The notes under the pieces: generated by a model
Told to the model about the DNA's origin: nothing
The model's database searches: none
The model's input: the letters and a program-made list of their open reading frames with translations, nothing else
Part shown: piece after piece, positions 6,459-7,387 of the stretch
Numbering within the stretch: the stretch's first letter is position 1
Layout of the letters: the number at the start of each line of letters is the position of its first letter
Position numbers and translations under genes: made by a program
Source: Alphaproteobacteria bacterium
GTDB lineage: Bacteria > Pseudomonadota > Alphaproteobacteria > SHVP01
Length of the DNA stretch: 7,387 nt
Assembly (NCBI GenBank): GCA_026421105.1
Contig: JAPKDI010000057.1
Coordinates: 1 to 7,387, forward strand
Direction: 5' to 3'

Positions 6459-6465
6459 TGCCGAC

Positions 6466-6470
6466 AGGAG
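6466..6470 (+). promoter_or_regulatory. Ribosome binding site that sets the acyl-CoA dehydrogenase GTG start
   Basis: AGGAG lies six bases before the GTG at 6477. Family-like sequence begins within the first ten codons after it, so this start is well supported. Confidence 0.65.
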
Positions 6471-6476
6471 CTGAGC

Positions 6477-7387
6477 GTGGCCTTAGACCCCGAAACCTTC
6501 ATCCAGTTGCGCGACAGCGTGCGCCGGTTTGTCCGCGAACGGTTGGTGCCGCACGAAGCCGAGGTTGATAATAACAACGAGATCCCGGAGACACTGCTCA
6601 AGGAGATGCGCGAGCTCGGCCTGTACGGACTGACTATCCCACCTGAGTACGGTGGTTTGGGGCTGAACAGCGTGGAAGAGGTCCAGATCGCCTTTGAGTT
6701 AGGTTGGACGTCGCCGGCTTTTCGCTCGGCGTTCGGCACCAATGTCGGGATTGGGTCACAAGGCATCGTGTTGGACGGCACCGATGCCCAGTGCGATGCC
6801 TACCTGCCACGCTTGGCGAGTGGCGAGATCACCAGTTCCTTTGCGTTGACGGAGCCTGACTCGGGCTCGGATGCCGGGGCGCTGCGCACCAGCGCCCGGC
6901 GCGACGGAGACGACTACATCATTAACGGTACAAAGCGTTTCATTACAAACTCACCGCGAGCCGGGTTGTTCACGCTGATGGCGCGCACCAACCCTGACGA
7001 GAACGGCGCGCGCGGCGTTTCGGCGTTTCTGGTCGAAGCACCACGGCCTGGCCTGACAATTGGAAAACCGGACAAGAAGATGGGCCAACACGGCAGCTTG
7101 ACGGCTGATGTAATCTTCGACGATTGCCGCGTACCGGCGTCTGCTTTGCTTGGCGGCGTCGAGGGCCAAGGCTTTAAGACCGCGATGAAAGTGTTGGATC
7201 GCGGAAGGCTTCACATCGCGGCTGTGGCCACCGGCATTGCCGAACGGTTGGTCAACCAAGCGACTAGATACGCTATGGAGCGCCAGCAGTTCGGCAAACC
7301 GATTGCTGAGTTCCAACTCGTGCAAGCCATGCTGGCTGACAGCCGCACTGAATCGTACGCCGCACGAACGATGATTGAGGACGCGGC
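6477..7387 (+). CDS. Acyl-CoA dehydrogenase, N-terminal 303 residues (runs off the right edge)
   Basis: A continuous reading frame from GTG 6477 to the edge gives 303 residues of an FAD-dependent acyl-CoA dehydrogenase, which oxidises acyl-CoA thioesters to 2-enoyl-CoA and passes electrons to ETF. The order is typical: a helical N-terminal domain (about 1-115) with LGLYGLTIPPEYGGLGL (47-63); the family signature SFALTEPDSGSDAGAL (121-136) starting the beta domain; DYIINGTKRFITN (146-158), the flavin-contact segment; and DRGRLHIAA (241-249) with RQQFGKPIAEFQ (269-280), opening the C-terminal helical domain. The site where isovaleryl- and long-chain-type enzymes place their catalytic Glu (in LDRGR) carries Gly, so the base is probably the C-terminal Glu used by short- and medium-chain enzymes, beyond the window. 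Usual length is about 380 residues, so roughly 80 are missing. Substrate cannot be told. It is divergent from dxs and has no other visible neighbour. Confidence 0.93.
   Translation, partial: MALDPETFIQLRDSVRRFVRERLVPHEAEVDNNNEIPETLLKEMRELGLYGLTIPPEYGGLGLNSVEEVQIAFELGWTSPAFRSAFGTNVGIGSQGIVLDGTDAQCDAYLPRLASGEITSSFALTEPDSGSDAGALRTSARRDGDDYIINGTKRFITNSPRAGLFTLMARTNPDENGARGVSAFLVEAPRPGLTIGKPDKKMGQHGSLTADVIFDDCRVPASALLGGVEGQGFKTAMKVLDRGRLHIAAVATGIAERLVNQATRYAMERQQFGKPIAEFQLVQAMLADSRTESYAARTMIEDA

Larger units (their letters stand above)
5931..6476. other. 546-base region between divergent dxs and acyl-CoA dehydrogenase genes
   Basis: No convincing protein gene or tRNA was found in either direction. 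As the space between two divergent genes it must hold their promoters, and it contains at least five inverted repeats, listed separately. The stretch around 6168-6195 is AT-rich against a GC-rich background. There, minus-strand TTGTGC (complement of 6188-6193) and TATAGC (complement of 6167-6172), 15 bases apart, could be a weak promoter for dxs. Reading frames here have poor codon statistics by eye and yield Cys- or Arg-rich peptides without family resemblance. A decayed gene is possible but I cannot identify one. Confidence 0.5.

Noticed and set aside
6951..7325. Minus-strand ORF of 124 codons within the acyl-CoA dehydrogenase gene
   Set aside because: The plus-strand frame carries clear acyl-CoA dehydrogenase motifs through the same bases, so this is a shadow.

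Overview
The window looks like ordinary chromosomal sequence from a GC-rich proteobacterium, most likely an alphaproteobacterium. I base this on the DXS sequence, whose N-terminal half reads like alphaproteobacterial DXS, on the presence of hpnC-hpnD-hpnE, and on codon usage (GC content judged by eye, not computed). I see no transposase, integrase, CRISPR array, tRNA, rRNA or phage gene.

Layout. (1) Positions 1-120 hold the last 39 codons of what looks like an ABC-3 family (ZnuB-like) metal transporter permease. Its end overlaps the start of a DUF169 protein (110-829). (2) After a 76-base gap comes a tight operon, hpnC (906-1793), hpnD (1790-2641) and hpnE (2641-3894), joined by ATGA and TGATG overlaps. 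It encodes the three-enzyme bacterial route from farnesyl diphosphate through presqualene diphosphate and hydroxysqualene to squalene. A 25-codon ORF overlaps the hpnE stop, again by ATGA. (3) dxs (4005-5930, minus strand) converges on hpnE and encodes the first enzyme of the MEP isoprenoid pathway. (4) A 546-base stretch (5931-6476) without a convincing gene separates dxs from a divergent acyl-CoA dehydrogenase gene. It holds several inverted repeats, including a 13-bp stem with one bulged base, and one doubtful 32-codon ORF. (5) The acyl-CoA dehydrogenase (from 6477) runs off the right edge after 303 codons.

How the genes fit together. DXS makes the precursor from which the cell builds IPP and DMAPP and then farnesyl diphosphate; HpnD, HpnC and HpnE turn farnesyl diphosphate into squalene. 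Both ends of a squalene (and probably hopanoid) supply line therefore lie side by side on opposite strands. The squalene-hopene cyclase gene that often follows hpnE is not here, nor are the xseB, ispA or tlyA genes that often flank dxs in this group. The metal permease with DUF169, and the acyl-CoA dehydrogenase, have no evident metabolic tie to squalene synthesis.

I found no clear case of a previously undescribed system. The points most worth a second look are the DUF169 gene overlapping a metal permease, the small ORF coupled to hpnE, and the dyad-rich region between dxs and the dehydrogenase.
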